Origin: Azorinus chamasolen
Lineage: Eukaryota; Mollusca; Bivalvia; Cardiida; Solecurtidae
DNA length: 64,000 bases
Reading direction: 5' to 3'
Assembly (NCBI GenBank): GCA_963576725.1
Contig: OY755239.1
Location: 55,639,640 to 55,703,639 of the forward strand
Part shown: positions 36,601 through 40,170 of the stretch, one piece after another
Numbering within the stretch: position 1 is the stretch's first letter
How the letters are laid out: every line of letters begins with the position of its first letter
Notes under the pieces: model-generated
Database searches by the model: none
Told to the model about the DNA's origin: nothing
The model's input: only the letters and a program-made list of their open reading frames with translations
Made by a program: the position numbers and the translations under genes

Positions 36601-37605
36601 AAATGGGCTGGGTATGACAGGATCCAGTGCAAGAATTGACTGTAGATGATATACTGTATCATAATAGCTCTATACAATTGAACAAAGGATAAGTTGCAAA
36701 ACGACAGTGAAATTTTATTTATAAAATAAAATATATCAAATCCTTTACGCCATAAGTCTATAGATTTTAACGTCTTTGCGAAAATAGAAGACACAGATCA
36801 GACGGCTCCTATTGCAACCGTTTGACCAGGATCTGATCTGATTGTTGATGAAATAATATAGATCGGATTATATAGTTTCGGCCATGGCTAAAAGCTTCCC
36901 GTGTTCGTATGCAATTGTAAAAAATAGTCAAATTCATATTCATGACGTCATTTTTCTTATATGAATATTCACGAAGTTAAGGGTTTAAAATCATCACTGT
37001 TTGTTATTCATCCCATCTTGAATACTCGTGGAAATACCAGCCCTGTAAACAGAGTTGACCCAGATCAGACAGCTCCTGTAAGAGCCGTCTGATCAGGGTC
37101 TACTATGTTTGCCTATGATATAATATATATATGATTCTGTAGTTTCTGCCATGGCTAATTATGTCAATTTGCTATTACAACAATTAACCCTTCGCTTGCT
37201 ATTCACGTCAATATACCTACCTGTAAATAGTGAAGACCCAGATGAGACAGCTCCTGCAGGAGCTGTCTCATCAGGGTCTGCACTATTTACAAGTTGATTG
37301 TGCAACCAGTGCACTCCACAGCAGTGATTGCACAGCGGAATACTTGTACACAGTGAAGATATATGTAATTATACAACAGGGCATGGGTAAAGAAGGAGAA
37401 ATGTATCTTAAAATTCAGCAAGCGAAGGGTTAATCTAATTAATATTCATGATGCCATTATTTCTTACATGAATATTCATGCAGTAAAGGGTTTAATGTCA
37501 GATCACACAATAGGTTACGGTTCAAGTGGTCTTACCTGCTGGTGATCGTAGTCGGCAGAGTAGCCATAGTTCCGACGACCCGACATGATCGATTGATCTT
37601 TTGGA
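12655..37605 (-). CDS. SLC16-like (monocarboxylate-transporter-like) MFS gene, whole locus
   Basis: Nine coding exons (37536-37586, 25317-25367, 22085-22616, 21364-21513, 20532-20726, 18130-18306, 15441-15710, 13820-13945, 12780-12967) sum to 1740 nt, or 579 residues plus stop, with every junction in frame. The N-terminal 50 residues are basic and glycine/serine-rich. Residues 55-59 are PPDGG, the entry to helix 1 in monocarboxylate transporters, although the usual following tryptophan is an alanine. Helix 1 is followed by a loop of about 110 residues with three N-glycosylation sequons and four cysteines. Helices 2-6 follow, then a cytoplasmic loop (about residues 340-370), helices 7-12 and an acidic tail with eight aspartates. 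The helix-2/3 pattern (GSILIAVGFIVASF), the helix-5 ISGLGA region and the closing IPEGFQRR, GLVAGVG and YYFAGACLLA segments fit the SLC16 family. By family it would be a plasma-membrane proton-coupled or facilitative carrier of organic acids; the substrate cannot be told. Confidence 0.8.
12780..12967 (-). CDS. SLC16-like transporter, exon 9 (terminal)
   Basis: The acceptor TCTGTATTTTCAG ends at 12968. The first base pair of the exon completes an Asp codon split with exon 8 (phase 1), and the stop TGA is at 12780-12782. The exon encodes the last transmembrane helix (YYFAGACLLACAVFAIISRL), a basic stop-transfer patch (IVVRRQ) and a tail with eight consecutive Asp. The Asp run is coded by GAT/GAC repeats and could vary in length between individuals. 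Confidence 0.8.
13025..13145. mobile_element. MITE family E, internally deleted (intron 8)
   Basis: AATAATAAAATCGTCATTTC at the left and GGGTTTGGTGGGGGTGATAA at the right. Most of the central stem is missing. Confidence 0.6.
13522..13668. repeat. GC-tipped foldback in intron 8
   Basis: AATCAAGCATGGGTTTTGTT at 13522 returns inverted at 13649-13668. The arms pair for about 65 bp (…GGGGGTTCTATACCCTCGG), and the tip region reads GAAACTCGCTAAAGCTCG. Confidence 0.8.
13820..13945 (-). CDS. SLC16-like transporter, exon 8
   Basis: 126 bp, phase 1 at both ends; acceptor GTCGATTTCAG, donor GTTAGT. It encodes VFNSVIQDAIPEGFQRRHIK followed by the small-residue helix VAGILGLVAGVGSVVSSVVG. This matches the penultimate region of SLC16 proteins, where the leucine/isoleucine-proline-glutamate loop precedes a glycine-rich helix. 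Confidence 0.8.
14104..14236. mobile_element. MITE family B without its central hairpin
   Basis: The left part (ACGTCTCTGTAAAAG, CATTGTGATAAATATAGAGC) is joined directly to the right part (TTTCCTTTTCGGTTGATTTAT, AGGAGGGAAATT). The inverted hairpin arm and much of the spacer are missing. Confidence 0.6.
14264..14451. mobile_element. MITE family D variant with a duplicated subterminal 36-mer
   Basis: TTCATTCAAGCTTTTGAGAA occurs twice in tandem (14270-14342). The perfect-looking D hairpin GGATCCTGATGAGACGCTGG and the end GATAAGGGTTAA follow. Related variants are at 20829, 30462 and 46084. Confidence 0.7.
14452..14978. other. Intron 7 sequence without a recognised feature
   Basis: AT-rich. Part of it (CGAAAACGATTTGTTTTGTC ... 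AACATAACCAACACCATG) resembles 23600-23740, which also lies directly before a B element. It may be an older dispersed repeat that I could not delimit. Confidence 0.35.
14979..15204. mobile_element. MITE family B with TTAA flanks
   Basis: TTAACCAATTACCTCATAGG at the left and GGAGGAAATGGTTAA at the right. The hairpin tip reads GCATTTGATCATATGGAG. Confidence 0.75.
15201..15375. mobile_element. Chimera of MITE B (left half) and MITE F (right half)
   Basis: The left half follows family B (AATTCCCTCATAGTGACG ... GGTGATAAATAG). At the hairpin tip it switches to family F (GGAGCGTTCTGTTTTACTTT ... AGAGAGGTTTTACTGTA). The switch point is the AGGAGC tip present in both families. Confidence 0.65.
15441..15710 (-). 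CDS. SLC16-like transporter, exon 7
   Basis: 270 bp, phase 1 at both ends; acceptor TTTATGATTTTAG, donor GTAATG. It encodes the loop GRPIFSEGMQPIMAEKGFS and three transmembrane stretches (ENGGSLFGLLALLFW, LAVMAAMDILIGLLALHV and AFAWAAAYSAIFGFTEG). These correspond to helices 8-10 of an MFS carrier. The reverse strand is also open but shows no splice logic or family signature. Confidence 0.8.
15748..15929. mobile_element. MITE family F, degenerate
   Basis: Weak F hairpin (CAGAAAACTACAGCATGAG / CTGCATAATCTTCATCCTGC) and the end TTAGAGGGATTTTACAGTA. Confidence 0.55.
15930..16258. repeat. Foldback element with matched C and G runs
   Basis: TAGCAAAGGTGCCCGACGAA returns inverted near 16237-16258, and ATCGAAGTATGTAAAACTAG (from about 15987) returns inverted near 16152-16176. 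A C run sits at 15968-15980 and a run of about 18 G at the mirror position 16201-16218, so the runs lie opposite each other in the stem. Confidence 0.75.
16470..16723. mobile_element. MITE family A
   Basis: CCCCTTCCTTCGTGC at the left, hairpin AGACGGCTCCTATAGGAGCC with a damaged right arm, and GGAGGAAAGTGTTAA at the right. Confidence 0.7.
16743..17495. repeat. Tandem repeat ending in a GTTTGCGGGG bivalve repeat
   Basis: The words GATAATTCTGCAATGCCTGG and CACTAAACACAT recur at about 16831, 16979, 17155 and 17260. Between them are GACACGAACTACC-type and TTCATGATTACTATG-type blocks. The array closes with CTCAAACTTTGTTTGCGGGG and a G run, the inverse of the repeat head seen at 1151. Confidence 0.65.
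17546..17748. mobile_element. MITE family F, complete with TA flanks
   Basis: TACAGTAAATCTCTCTATAA at the left and AGAGAGGTTTTACTGTA at the right. The perfect hairpin tip is AGAACGCTCCTATAGGAGCG. Good reference copy for F. Confidence 0.85.
17766..18020. mobile_element. MITE family A, decayed
   Basis: TTAACTCTTTGTC at the left, hairpin CAGGTCAGACGGCTTCCG and partial inverse, AATTAATATTCATACAG near the right. Confidence 0.55.
18130..18306 (-). CDS. SLC16-like transporter, exon 6
   Basis: 177 bp, phase 1 at both ends; acceptor GTATCTTTCAG, donor GTACGTC. It encodes the end of the N-terminal six-helix bundle (VSLVTSLVMKPLN), the charged, cysteine-containing central cytoplasmic loop (HKSRERDSMSGNSCSRKCSE) and the start of helix 7 (LYRDIVLYLVMLVFFLDQL). 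A central loop at this point is typical of MFS carriers. Confidence 0.8.
18630..18805. mobile_element. MITE family E, apparently nested in an A remnant
   Basis: AAGGTGCGTACCTAAATAG at the left and TAAATGTACGCATCTTATC at the right are inverted ends. The stem around GTCTCTTCGAGGCGATTC is at 18660-18748. Sequence on either side (TTCTTACATTAAT / GCATTAATATTCACGGGG) belongs to family A. Confidence 0.7.
18903..19443. mobile_element. MITE family A interrupted by element H
   Basis: Family A text stops after ATATAATATAGACAT and resumes at AGACTTCATAGTTTCTAC. It ends GAATATTCATGGAGCAAAG. The inserted block is H. Confidence 0.7.
19016..19334. mobile_element. Element H: 319-bp inverted-repeat element
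   Basis: GGGGCCGTATTCCAGTAGCA at the left and its exact inverse at the right give inverted ends of 29 bp. Inside, words such as TTAAGAAATTTCTTA repeat in both orientations. AGAC occurs next to both ends and may be a target duplication, with two extra bases (AT) at the left. Confidence 0.75.
19605..19792. mobile_element. MITE family A2 with the hairpin deleted
   Basis: Both TTAA flanks and both ends (TTAACCCTTTCCCTG, GAAGGAAAGGGTTAA) are intact. The region that holds the hairpin in other copies reads only TTAGCAAACTCTATTTACAA. Confidence 0.75.
19796..19831. repeat. C run followed by (CA)n
   Basis: A run of C and then repeated AC directly after the A2 element. Confidence 0.8.
19862..20086. 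mobile_element. MITE family A with a shortened hairpin
   Basis: TATCCCTTTCCTTAATG at the left, short core AGACCAGACCCTGGTCTGGG, right end AAATGGTTAA. Confidence 0.65.
20136..20348. mobile_element. MITE family B with TTAA flanks
   Basis: TTAAACCTATTCCCTCATCG at the left and GAGGGAATGGGTTAA at the right. Hairpin CATTCGCTCCTATAGGAGC. Confidence 0.8.
20349..20490. mobile_element. MITE family E, partial
   Basis: Follows the B element directly: TCGTCATTTCTCCACAAAAA at the left, GGGTTTGGTGGAGAAA in the middle and TACGCATCTTAACTGG at the right. Confidence 0.6.
20532..20726 (-). CDS. SLC16-like transporter, exon 5
   Basis: 195 bp, phase 1 at both ends; acceptor TATCATTTTCAG, donor GTTTGTG. It encodes helix 4 (SSFVRYAAIVAILEYF), the short basic cytoplasmic turn NEMRMR and helix 5/6 (AIVISGLGAVLINFLVIGLT). 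In monocarboxylate transporters this is the position of the paired positive charges and of the S-G-x-G motif; here it reads ISGLGA. Confidence 0.8.
20829..20969. mobile_element. MITE family D variant
   Basis: ATCAAGCTATTGAGAAACTA, hairpin GGATCCTGATGAGATGCCGG with inverse, right end ATAAGGGTTAA. Confidence 0.65.
20988..21195. mobile_element. MITE family F with TA flanks
   Basis: TACAGTAAAACCTCTCTTAA at the left and AGAGAGGTTTTACTGTA at the right. Tip AGAAAGCTCCTAGAGGAGCT. Confidence 0.85.
21364..21513 (-). CDS. SLC16-like transporter, exon 4
   Basis: 150 bp, phase 1 at both ends; acceptor CACATTTTTCAG, donor GTTTGT. The first codon is Met split with exon 3. It encodes helix 2 (IIAAILSVFVGYRVVSVVGS) running into helix 3 (ILIAVGFIVASFL) and the loop EEDQKVLAEILVGGV. 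The small-residue helix-3 pattern is the best single match to SLC16 proteins. Confidence 0.8.
21660..21715. repeat. A/C-rich low-complexity tract
   Basis: CAACAAAACAAAACAAC-type repetition in intron 3. Confidence 0.7.
21797..22032. mobile_element. MITE family A, decayed
   Basis: CCCCGAATATTCATTTTAG at the left and CTACAAGAGCCTCGGATCTG in the core; the ends are weak. Confidence 0.5.
22085..22616 (-). CDS. SLC16-like transporter, exon 3 (helix 1 and long outside loop)
   Basis: 532 bp, phase 0 at its start and phase 1 at its end; acceptor TTATTCTTATTCAG, donor GTGAGTAT. It begins with the lysine-rich stretch IAKKLKKGG. PPDGG (residues 55-59) and a weak helix 1 (AWTVCIGSAVLTSSNAVV) follow. The next 110 or so residues contain the sequons NET, NYT and NAS and four cysteines, so probably disulfide-stabilised and glycosylated. 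It closes with the start of helix 2 (MNFSFVCLSFFC). Known SLC16 carriers have only a short loop here, so this is the most unusual part of the protein. A second reading frame over 22346-22594 is a shadow. Confidence 0.8.
22640..22857. mobile_element. MITE family D, decayed
   Basis: TCTTTCGATGCCAAATATTG at the left, hairpin GGGTCCTGATGAGAAGCCGAG and inverse, AGTGTCAGTGAAAGAGTAA at the right. Confidence 0.6.
22858..23211. other. Intron 2 sequence with a degenerate hairpin
   Basis: A weak inverted repeat (GAAGATCCTGATTAGGG near 22880, CGATCAGGGTCTATACAG near 22918) resembles a decayed family A core. No exon seen. Confidence 0.35.
23212..23525. mobile_element. MITE family G variant with TA flanks
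   Basis: TACAGCAAAACCTCGATATC at the left and its inverse GATATCGGGGGTCTACTGTA at the right. Hairpin AGTTCCTACAGGAGCTTTCA. Confidence 0.75.
23772..23998. mobile_element. MITE family B
   Basis: TTAACCCATTCCCTCATATT at the left, hairpin GCATTTGCTCCTATGGAGC, right end decayed (GCATGAGGAAATCC). Confidence 0.75.
24091..24341. mobile_element. MITE family A
   Basis: TTTTACTCCATAAATACGGC, hairpin AGACGGCTCCTGTTGGAGCC, right end GTCATGGAGTAAAGGGCAA. Confidence 0.7.
24345..24665. repeat. Two copies of another hairpin repeat
   Basis: GACTAACAGTG(A/T)A with a GATAAGAG stem facing CTGGGTTTACACTGTTTG occurs near 24408-24470 and, better preserved, at 24578-24650. The stem layout resembles the A/P families but the tip is CCCCTAGG. 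Confidence 0.5.
24683..24910. mobile_element. MITE family B
   Basis: TTAACCCGTTCCTTTCTAC at the left, AATAAATCTACCGAAAAGG, hairpin GAAGTTTATCATATGGAGC, right end AGGAGGGAATGGATTC. Confidence 0.75.
25317..25367 (-). CDS. SLC16-like transporter, exon 2 (copy a)
   Basis: 51 bp, phase 0 at both ends. The acceptor CACTCTTTTCAG ends at 25368 and the donor is GTACAT at 25316-25311. It encodes RNDDRSGRSGGGKWSKK, a basic glycine/serine-rich part of the cytoplasmic N-terminus. The twin exon at 31434-31484 has the same splice sites and frame. I use this copy in the 579-residue model because its lysine-rich end reads smoothly into exon 3; inclusion of the other copy, or of both, would also keep frame. 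Confidence 0.65.
25385..26232. repeat. Satellite of CGAGTAACATA words with a 70-bp higher-order unit
   Basis: Words such as CATACGAGTAACATACGAG dominate. Between about 25495 and 25860 they form a 70-bp unit (… GTGTACCTACGAGCATGCGA …) repeated five or more times. The open frames here only reflect the repeat. Confidence 0.85.
26340..26836. repeat. Second block of the same satellite and its downstream flank
   Basis: Repeats the text of 25900-26300, including CAAAGCAAAACAATTTCTTA and ATGAATATCCATGAACAAGG. The Tx1-like LINE is inserted at its end. Confidence 0.8.
26837..29164 (-). mobile_element. 5'-truncated Tx1/L1-like LINE with 13-bp target duplication
   Basis: TCCATGAACAAGG occurs at 26837-26849 and again at 29152-29164. 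Next to the left copy is a run of eight T (26850-26857), the poly-A tail of a minus-strand insert. The body of about 2.3 kb covers the second half of ORF2 and a short 3' UTR that includes a GAA/CTT trinucleotide run near 26965. The matching unoccupied text, TCCATGAACAAGGG, is at 26306-26319. It lies in the intron between the two copies of exon 2, in the same orientation as the gene. Confidence 0.85.
27084..29150 (-). pseudogene. LINE ORF2 reverse transcriptase, C-terminal half, broken
   Basis: Read leftwards from 29150, the frame passes the start of the RT domain (DFEKAFDSLDHDF), then GVRQGCPLLPYLF and the catalytic FADD box. It continues into the thumb region and ends in a CDLC-x7-HHLFWEC zinc-finger-like motif before the stop at 27084. 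Two lesions are visible. One extra base in a run of eight A (29078-29085, plus strand) shifts the frame before SDFEKAF. A TGA at 28476-28478 replaces what is normally Trp in front of QHRKLSLLGK. The endonuclease domain is absent through truncation. Confidence 0.85.
29189..29842. mobile_element. MITE family A carrying a 41-bp minisatellite expansion
   Basis: TTAACCTTTTCCCTC at the left, hairpin arm AGAGTAGACCCAGACCAGAC (right arm lost) and normal A text follow. The element's terminal segment (TTCATGAATATTCATTG + TATCTCTTATATTAC) is then repeated about twelve times up to 29830, ending ATATAGTAAAGTG. Confidence 0.75.
29956..30208. mobile_element. MITE family A2
   Basis: TTAATACTTTCTCTG at the left and GAAGGAAATGGTTAA at the right. 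The perfect hairpin is AGACGGCTCCTGTAGGAGCC. A2 differs from A in its left part (GAAATATGGAAGG...GGAACATTGTAGCCATTTT). Confidence 0.8.
30462..30640. mobile_element. MITE family D variant
   Basis: The ACAAGCTTTTGAGAAACTAT block is present twice. Hairpin GAGACGCCGAGTAACTCGGC. Confidence 0.7.
30744..30955. mobile_element. MITE family F variant
   Basis: TAGAACCTGTCCTAAGCGG at the left and CCGCTTAAGACAGGTTCTAT at the right. Tip AATGCTCCAAATAGGAG. Confidence 0.7.
31295..32152. repeat. Segmental duplication, copy near exon 2b
   Basis: Second copy of 25178-26295, with fewer satellite units. The satellite part is about 31500-32090. Confidence 0.8.
31434..31484 (-). CDS. SLC16-like transporter, exon 2 (copy b, alternative or additional exon)
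   Basis: 51 bp with acceptor CACTCTTTTCAG and donor GTACAT, the same sites as copy a. It encodes RNDDRSGRSGGGNWSNT, differing from copy a at three of its last five residues (loss of three lysines). The frame is open and phase 0 on both sides, so it can be used instead of, or together with, copy a. Whether it is used is not visible from sequence. Confidence 0.5.
32207..32434. mobile_element. MITE family B with TTAA flanks
   Basis: TTAACTCATTCCTTCCTAG at the left, hairpin GCATTTGCTCTTTAGGAGC, right TTAA shared with the next C element. Confidence 0.75.
32431..32679. mobile_element. MITE family C
   Basis: TTAACCCTTCGCTTGCTG at the left, hairpin AGACAGCTCATGCAGGAGCT, right end AGCAAGCGAAAGGTTC. 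Confidence 0.8.
32745..32872. mobile_element. MITE family F variant, partial
   Basis: Core GATCAGAAACTCATATAGTAGC, CCTGCATTAAGCTACCACCTG, right end AGACAGGTTCTATTGTA. Confidence 0.55.
32905..33080. mobile_element. MITE family A, decayed
   Basis: GAGTAGACCCAGATTAAACG and GTCTGATAACGGTCTGC hairpin arms, GATTAATATTTCTC near the right. Confidence 0.55.
33081..33190. repeat. Dispersed repeat, first of two local copies
   Basis: ATCGAATTCCTTGAAATC ... CGGGGTTACGCGAGCTGCA matches 33790-33890 (ATCAAATTCCTTGAATTTG ... CGGGGTTACGCGAGCTGCA). Its start also matches 31268-31290. Confidence 0.65.
33218..33424. mobile_element. MITE family F variant with TA flanks
   Basis: ATACCTCTAATGCGACC at the left and GGTCGTATTAGCGGGGGTTT at the right. 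Tip AGAAAGCTCCTCTAGGAGCT. Confidence 0.75.
33539..33598. repeat. (AG)n microsatellite, about 60 bp
   Basis: Thirty AG units; the leucine/serine reading frame through it on the minus strand is an artefact. Confidence 0.95.
33605..33789. mobile_element. MITE family A
   Basis: Hairpin AGAAGACCCAGATCGCACG with weak inverse, right end GAGGTAGAGGGTTAA. Confidence 0.6.
33790..33890. repeat. Dispersed repeat, second local copy
   Basis: Partner of 33081-33190; both follow the right end of a family A element. Confidence 0.6.
33965..34083. mobile_element. Hairpin element with mixed A/C/D character
   Basis: The stem GACCCAGATGAGAGAGCTCC with tip GAGCTCCTATAGGAGCTC is followed by a D-like tail (GCAGGCTATGGGTTAA). 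Confidence 0.65.
34080..34183. mobile_element. MITE family D, partial
   Basis: TTAACCCATGATATAATATG at the left. The hairpin GGATCCAGATG-like stem AGATCCAGATGAGACGCAG faces TGTCTCATCAGGATCTAAAC. Confidence 0.65.
34180..34435. mobile_element. MITE family K with TTAA flanks
   Basis: TTAACCCTTCCACCGCCG at the left and GGCGTCGAAAGAGTTAA at the right. The perfect hairpin CCCAGATCAGACGCCGCC is at 34205-34290. Confidence 0.8.
34436..34752. other. Intron 1 sequence without a recognised feature
   Basis: The opening CATAGCGTTGTATCTGCTGA resembles text at 33435. Otherwise unique-looking; no exon seen. Confidence 0.4.
34753..34949. mobile_element. MITE family D, reference copy
   Basis: TTAACCCTTTCGCTGCCAG at the left and TGGCAGCGAAATGGTTTA at the right. 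The perfect hairpin GACGCCGAGTTACTCGGCGT has 30-bp arms. Confidence 0.8.
34958..35268. mobile_element. MITE family A with an AT-rich hairpin inside
   Basis: A perfect 46-bp palindrome (CAGAGACATATACATATACA and inverse, 35007-35052) interrupts the left part. The A hairpin GACGGTTCCTACAGGAGCCG follows, ending at TTAA shared with the next copy. Confidence 0.7.
35265..35495. mobile_element. MITE family A
   Basis: TTAACGCATTTTTACGC at the left, hairpin AGACGGCTCCTATAGGAGCC, right end GGGAAAGCGTTA. Part of it (CAAAGCAAAACATTTCCTTG) resembles the flank of the exon-2 duplication. Confidence 0.7.
35607..35856. mobile_element. MITE family C with TTAA flanks, nested in A
   Basis: TTAACCCTTCGCTTGCTATT at the left and AGCAAGCGAAGGGTTAA at the right. 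Perfect hairpin AGACAGCTCCTATAGGAGCT. Confidence 0.85.
35901..35996 (-). mobile_element. SINE-like 96-bp insert with 11-bp target duplication
   Basis: TGAATGTTTAT flanks it at 35890-35900 and 35997-36007. The left edge is a GATGATTATGATGG tail, suggesting a minus-strand insert with a (CAT)n-like 3' tail. The body contains CCCGTCGCTTCGACGGATGAG. The source family is not known to me. Confidence 0.55.
36196..36554. mobile_element. MITE family F interrupted by element I
   Basis: TACAGTCAGCCCCGCTAAAC at the left and TTTAGAGGGATCTTATTGTA at the right, with the I insertion close to the right end. Confidence 0.7.
36354..36531. mobile_element. Element I foldback, nested in F
   Basis: GGGTCCATGCTTATAAAGCT at the left and its inverse TTTATAAGCAGGGACCC at the right. 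TTTTGATTGGTCAGATTTGA is doubled in the left arm. A cleaner copy is at 52910-53052. Confidence 0.75.
36735..36986. mobile_element. MITE family A
   Basis: Hairpin ACACAGATCAGACGGCTCCT with damaged right arm; right end GAAGTTAAGGGTTTAA. Confidence 0.6.
37010..37494. mobile_element. MITE family A interrupted by a C element
   Basis: Hairpin AGACAGCTCCTGTAAGAGCC. The A text CAATTAA|TCTAATTAATATTC is split by C at its TTAA. Right end GCAGTAAAGGGTTTAA. Confidence 0.75.
37184..37433. mobile_element. MITE family C with TTAA flanks, nested in A
   Basis: Complete copy: TTAACCCTTCGCTTGC at the left, AGCAAGCGAAGGGTTAA at the right, tip AGCTCCTGCAGGAGCT. Confidence 0.85.
37536..37605 (-). CDS. SLC16-like transporter, exon 1 (first coding exon; ATG at 37586)
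   Basis: The acceptor-like CAATTTTTGTTTCAG ends at 37606, so at least one 5' UTR exon probably lies further right. After 19 bp of UTR, the ATG at 37586-37584 opens MSGRRNYGYSADYDHQQ (51 nt), followed by donor GTAAG at 37535. Phase 0 at its end matches both copies of exon 2. The tyrosine- and arginine-rich N-terminus is cytoplasmic in this family. No in-frame ATG lies upstream within the exon. Confidence 0.65.
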
Positions 37606-37676
37606 CTGAAACAAAAATTGAAGTCTGAAACTGACATTTTCTTTCTATTGTTACTTTATCTACTGTAAAATATGTC

Positions 37677-37927
37677 TTAATAATTTGCCCCATAAATACA
37701 CTTTTGCAAACAGAGTAGACCCAGATCAGGCGGTCCCTATAGGAGCCATCTGTTCAGGGTCTGCTCTGTTTGCTTATACTATTATATAGATATGATTCTA
37801 CAGTTTTTGCCATTCCCGTGTCCATGTGCTATTACAGCAATTAATCCAATCCATATTTATGATTAATGTAATTAATATTCATGATGCCATTATTTCTTAT
37901 ATGAATATTCATCTAGTAAAGGGTTAA
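37677..37927. mobile_element. MITE family A with TTAA flanks
   Basis: TTAATAATTTGCCCC at the left, hairpin AGGCGGTCCCTATAGGAGCC, right end CTAGTAAAGGGTTAA. Confidence 0.75.
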
Positions 37928-38068
37928 CTATAGCTATAGCATTCAAGGTTTAATTTCTCATGTCCCTTGCCAGTTGCCACATTATGTGCCAAATCTTCTT
38001 GTCTTTGATATATTGTGCTCTATTATAGCCTCTCTCATCTGTATAGTATTATCATTCTTTATGTCCTG

Positions 38069-38273
38069 TTTAACTCATTCCCTCCGATACTATTTTTAGG
38101 AACAAACTCTTTGAATCAATCTAAATGAAAATTTTAGAATTTTGTAGTTTGAAACTATTGTGATAAATAGAACATTTGCTCCTATAGGAACAAATGCTCT
38201 ATTTATCGCAATAGTTTCATAAAGTGACTTTTACAGAGGCGTAAAAAGGCGTATTTATGGAAAAATGTGTTAA
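38069..38273. mobile_element. MITE family B with TTAA flanks
   Basis: TTAACTCATTCCCTCCGAT at the left, hairpin ACATTTGCTCCTATAGGAAC, right end GGAAAAATGTGTTAA. Confidence 0.75.
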
Positions 38274-38555
38274 CTTGCCATGCCCTGGCGACCATTGTCT
38301 GCATGACATGATTAAATTCTTCCCAAACACCAGCCTGTATTACTATTGCCTTTTTCTAATGTACTGTCACAGTTTACAGTGTCCACCCGCCTAAGTTATA
38401 TCTCACCTCTTATGCATTGTGCTAAATATTCAGGTTCTACTTTAATGACATGGATAGTTTTGCCCTGTCATGTCCTAAATGTCATGTAAATCTTTAGCCA
38501 GCTGACCAAACTTTTGTCGATAGAAAATGACAATAATTTCAGCTGTCACATCTGA

Positions 38556-38668
38556 TTAGCCTGCATTTCTTTCCAACATCAAACAGGTTGGACCCTGATG
38601 AAACGTTACTCGCTATCTTATCCGGATCCAATCAATTTGCATTCGCCCACAGCAGGCTAAAGGTTAAA
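38556..38668. mobile_element. MITE family D variant
   Basis: GATTAGCCTGCATT at the left, degraded hairpin GGACCCTGATGAAACG, right end CAGCAGGCTAAAGGTTAA. Confidence 0.55.
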
Positions 38669-38689
38669 ACATATTGGCTTCTACATCAT

Positions 38690-39352
38690 TCATTGTCTAG
38701 CTCTATTCAGAAATATCTCTTATTGCTCTAATACACTATTCTCTGTCCTGCTCTATATCATAATCACCTTTTGTCCTACTACATAATACTGTTCTATCCG
38801 GCAATATGCCTTATTGTTCTAATACACTATACATTGTCATGCTCTTTATTACTAAACTTCAATTGCCCTACTACACCATACACTGTCCAGCTCTATCTCA
38901 CATTAACATCTATTGTCCTACTACATCATACACGTCCATTCTTCACCCCACATTAACCTATTTTGTCCTACTACATCATACAGTTCCCTTCTCTATCCCA
39001 CGTTAAAACATATTGTCCTACTACACTATACATTGCCCTGCTCTATCCCACATTAACCTCAATTGTCCTACTACACCATACATTGCCCTGCTCTATCCCA
39101 CATTAACCTCAATTGTCCTACTACACAATACATTGCCCTGCTCTATCCCACATTAACCTCAATTGTCCTACTACACCATACATTGCCCTGCTCTATCCCA
39201 CATTAACCTCAATTGTCCTACTACACAATACATTGCCCTGCTCTATCCCACATTAACCTCAATTGTCCTACTACACTATACATTGCCCTTCTATGTCCCA
39301 TATTAACATCTATTGTCCTACTACACCATACATTGTCCTGCTCTATCCCACA
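38690..39352. repeat. Minisatellite with 50-bp unit
   Basis: CATTGCCCTGCTCTATCCCA + CATTAACCTCAATTGTCCTA + CTACACCATA repeats, homogeneous from about 39020 to 39300 and degenerate on the left. Confidence 0.85.
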
Positions 39353-40028
39353 TTATTACCAGTCAGAGTAAATCCTTGGAATTTGATTGGTCAGTTTGCC
39401 AAAAACTGCCGGGGTGTACAGTACATCCACGGAGAATACAGAATTATTCAAATTTGACGCGTGATGTCATTCGTTTTGTTTTTATTTTTAGCGTCGATTC
39501 GAAATTTCATATCGTCCTTACTCCAATAATTCTGGATGGATTACGATCAAATAATCGATAATAAACGTAAAAAACTGTACCTCATACGTTCCTCAATTTA
39601 ACACTATCAACTTATCAGTACAACGTGTTACCGTTAATGTTTACAAGTGAAGTTTCAATTCCTCTTTCGAAATTGCTCTGAGATGACGTCATATTTACTC
39701 TGTGATGACGTCATATATTCTGAAAAAGGCAAAATATATTCGACAGCAAAAGTAGAAATGCAAAAAGAGAAAATTGCAGACTCGGTTTTATTGAGTCTGT
39801 TCATGAGTAATAATTAAAAGTGCAACACTACTCACGCCCCATAGCACCGGCTTAAGCAGTATTTTCAAAACTAATAACATCAAAACTAATGATCCCGAAG
39901 GACCAGAACAAATAACAACACTGAGAATGTTTTCTTTGTCATGTCGTCATACAATTAGAGATCTAATGTCAGCAAAATAAGAGCTGTTCGTTTCTTAATT
40001 AGGTTAATCGGATCTCTGACTGGTAATA
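39353..40028. mobile_element. Inverted-repeat element inserted in the minisatellite; contains LINE 3' sequence
   Basis: TTATTACCAGTCAGAG (left) and CTCTGACTGGTAATAA (right) bound about 676 bp. Inside, in minus orientation at about 39755-39960, is sequence matching the 3' end of the LINE at 58245-58440 (AACAGACTCAATAAAACCGA). No transposase frame and no clear target duplication. Confidence 0.6.
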
Positions 40029-40033
40029 AATTC

Positions 40034-40170
40034 GTTACACGGTAATTTGGCAGGGTGTACGGGCTGGTATGACCGGGTTAGACCACGTATTCCCTTCGGC
40101 TAACGCTTCAGGAAATACGGGATCTAACCCGGTCATACCAGCCCGTACACCCTGCCAAATAACCGTGTAA
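40034..40170. repeat. GC-tipped foldback
   Basis: TTACACGGTAATTTGGCAGG returns inverted at 40150-40170. The arms of about 60 bp pair through GGGCTGGTATGACCGGGTTA around the tip CCTTCGGCTAACGCTTCAGG. Confidence 0.8.
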
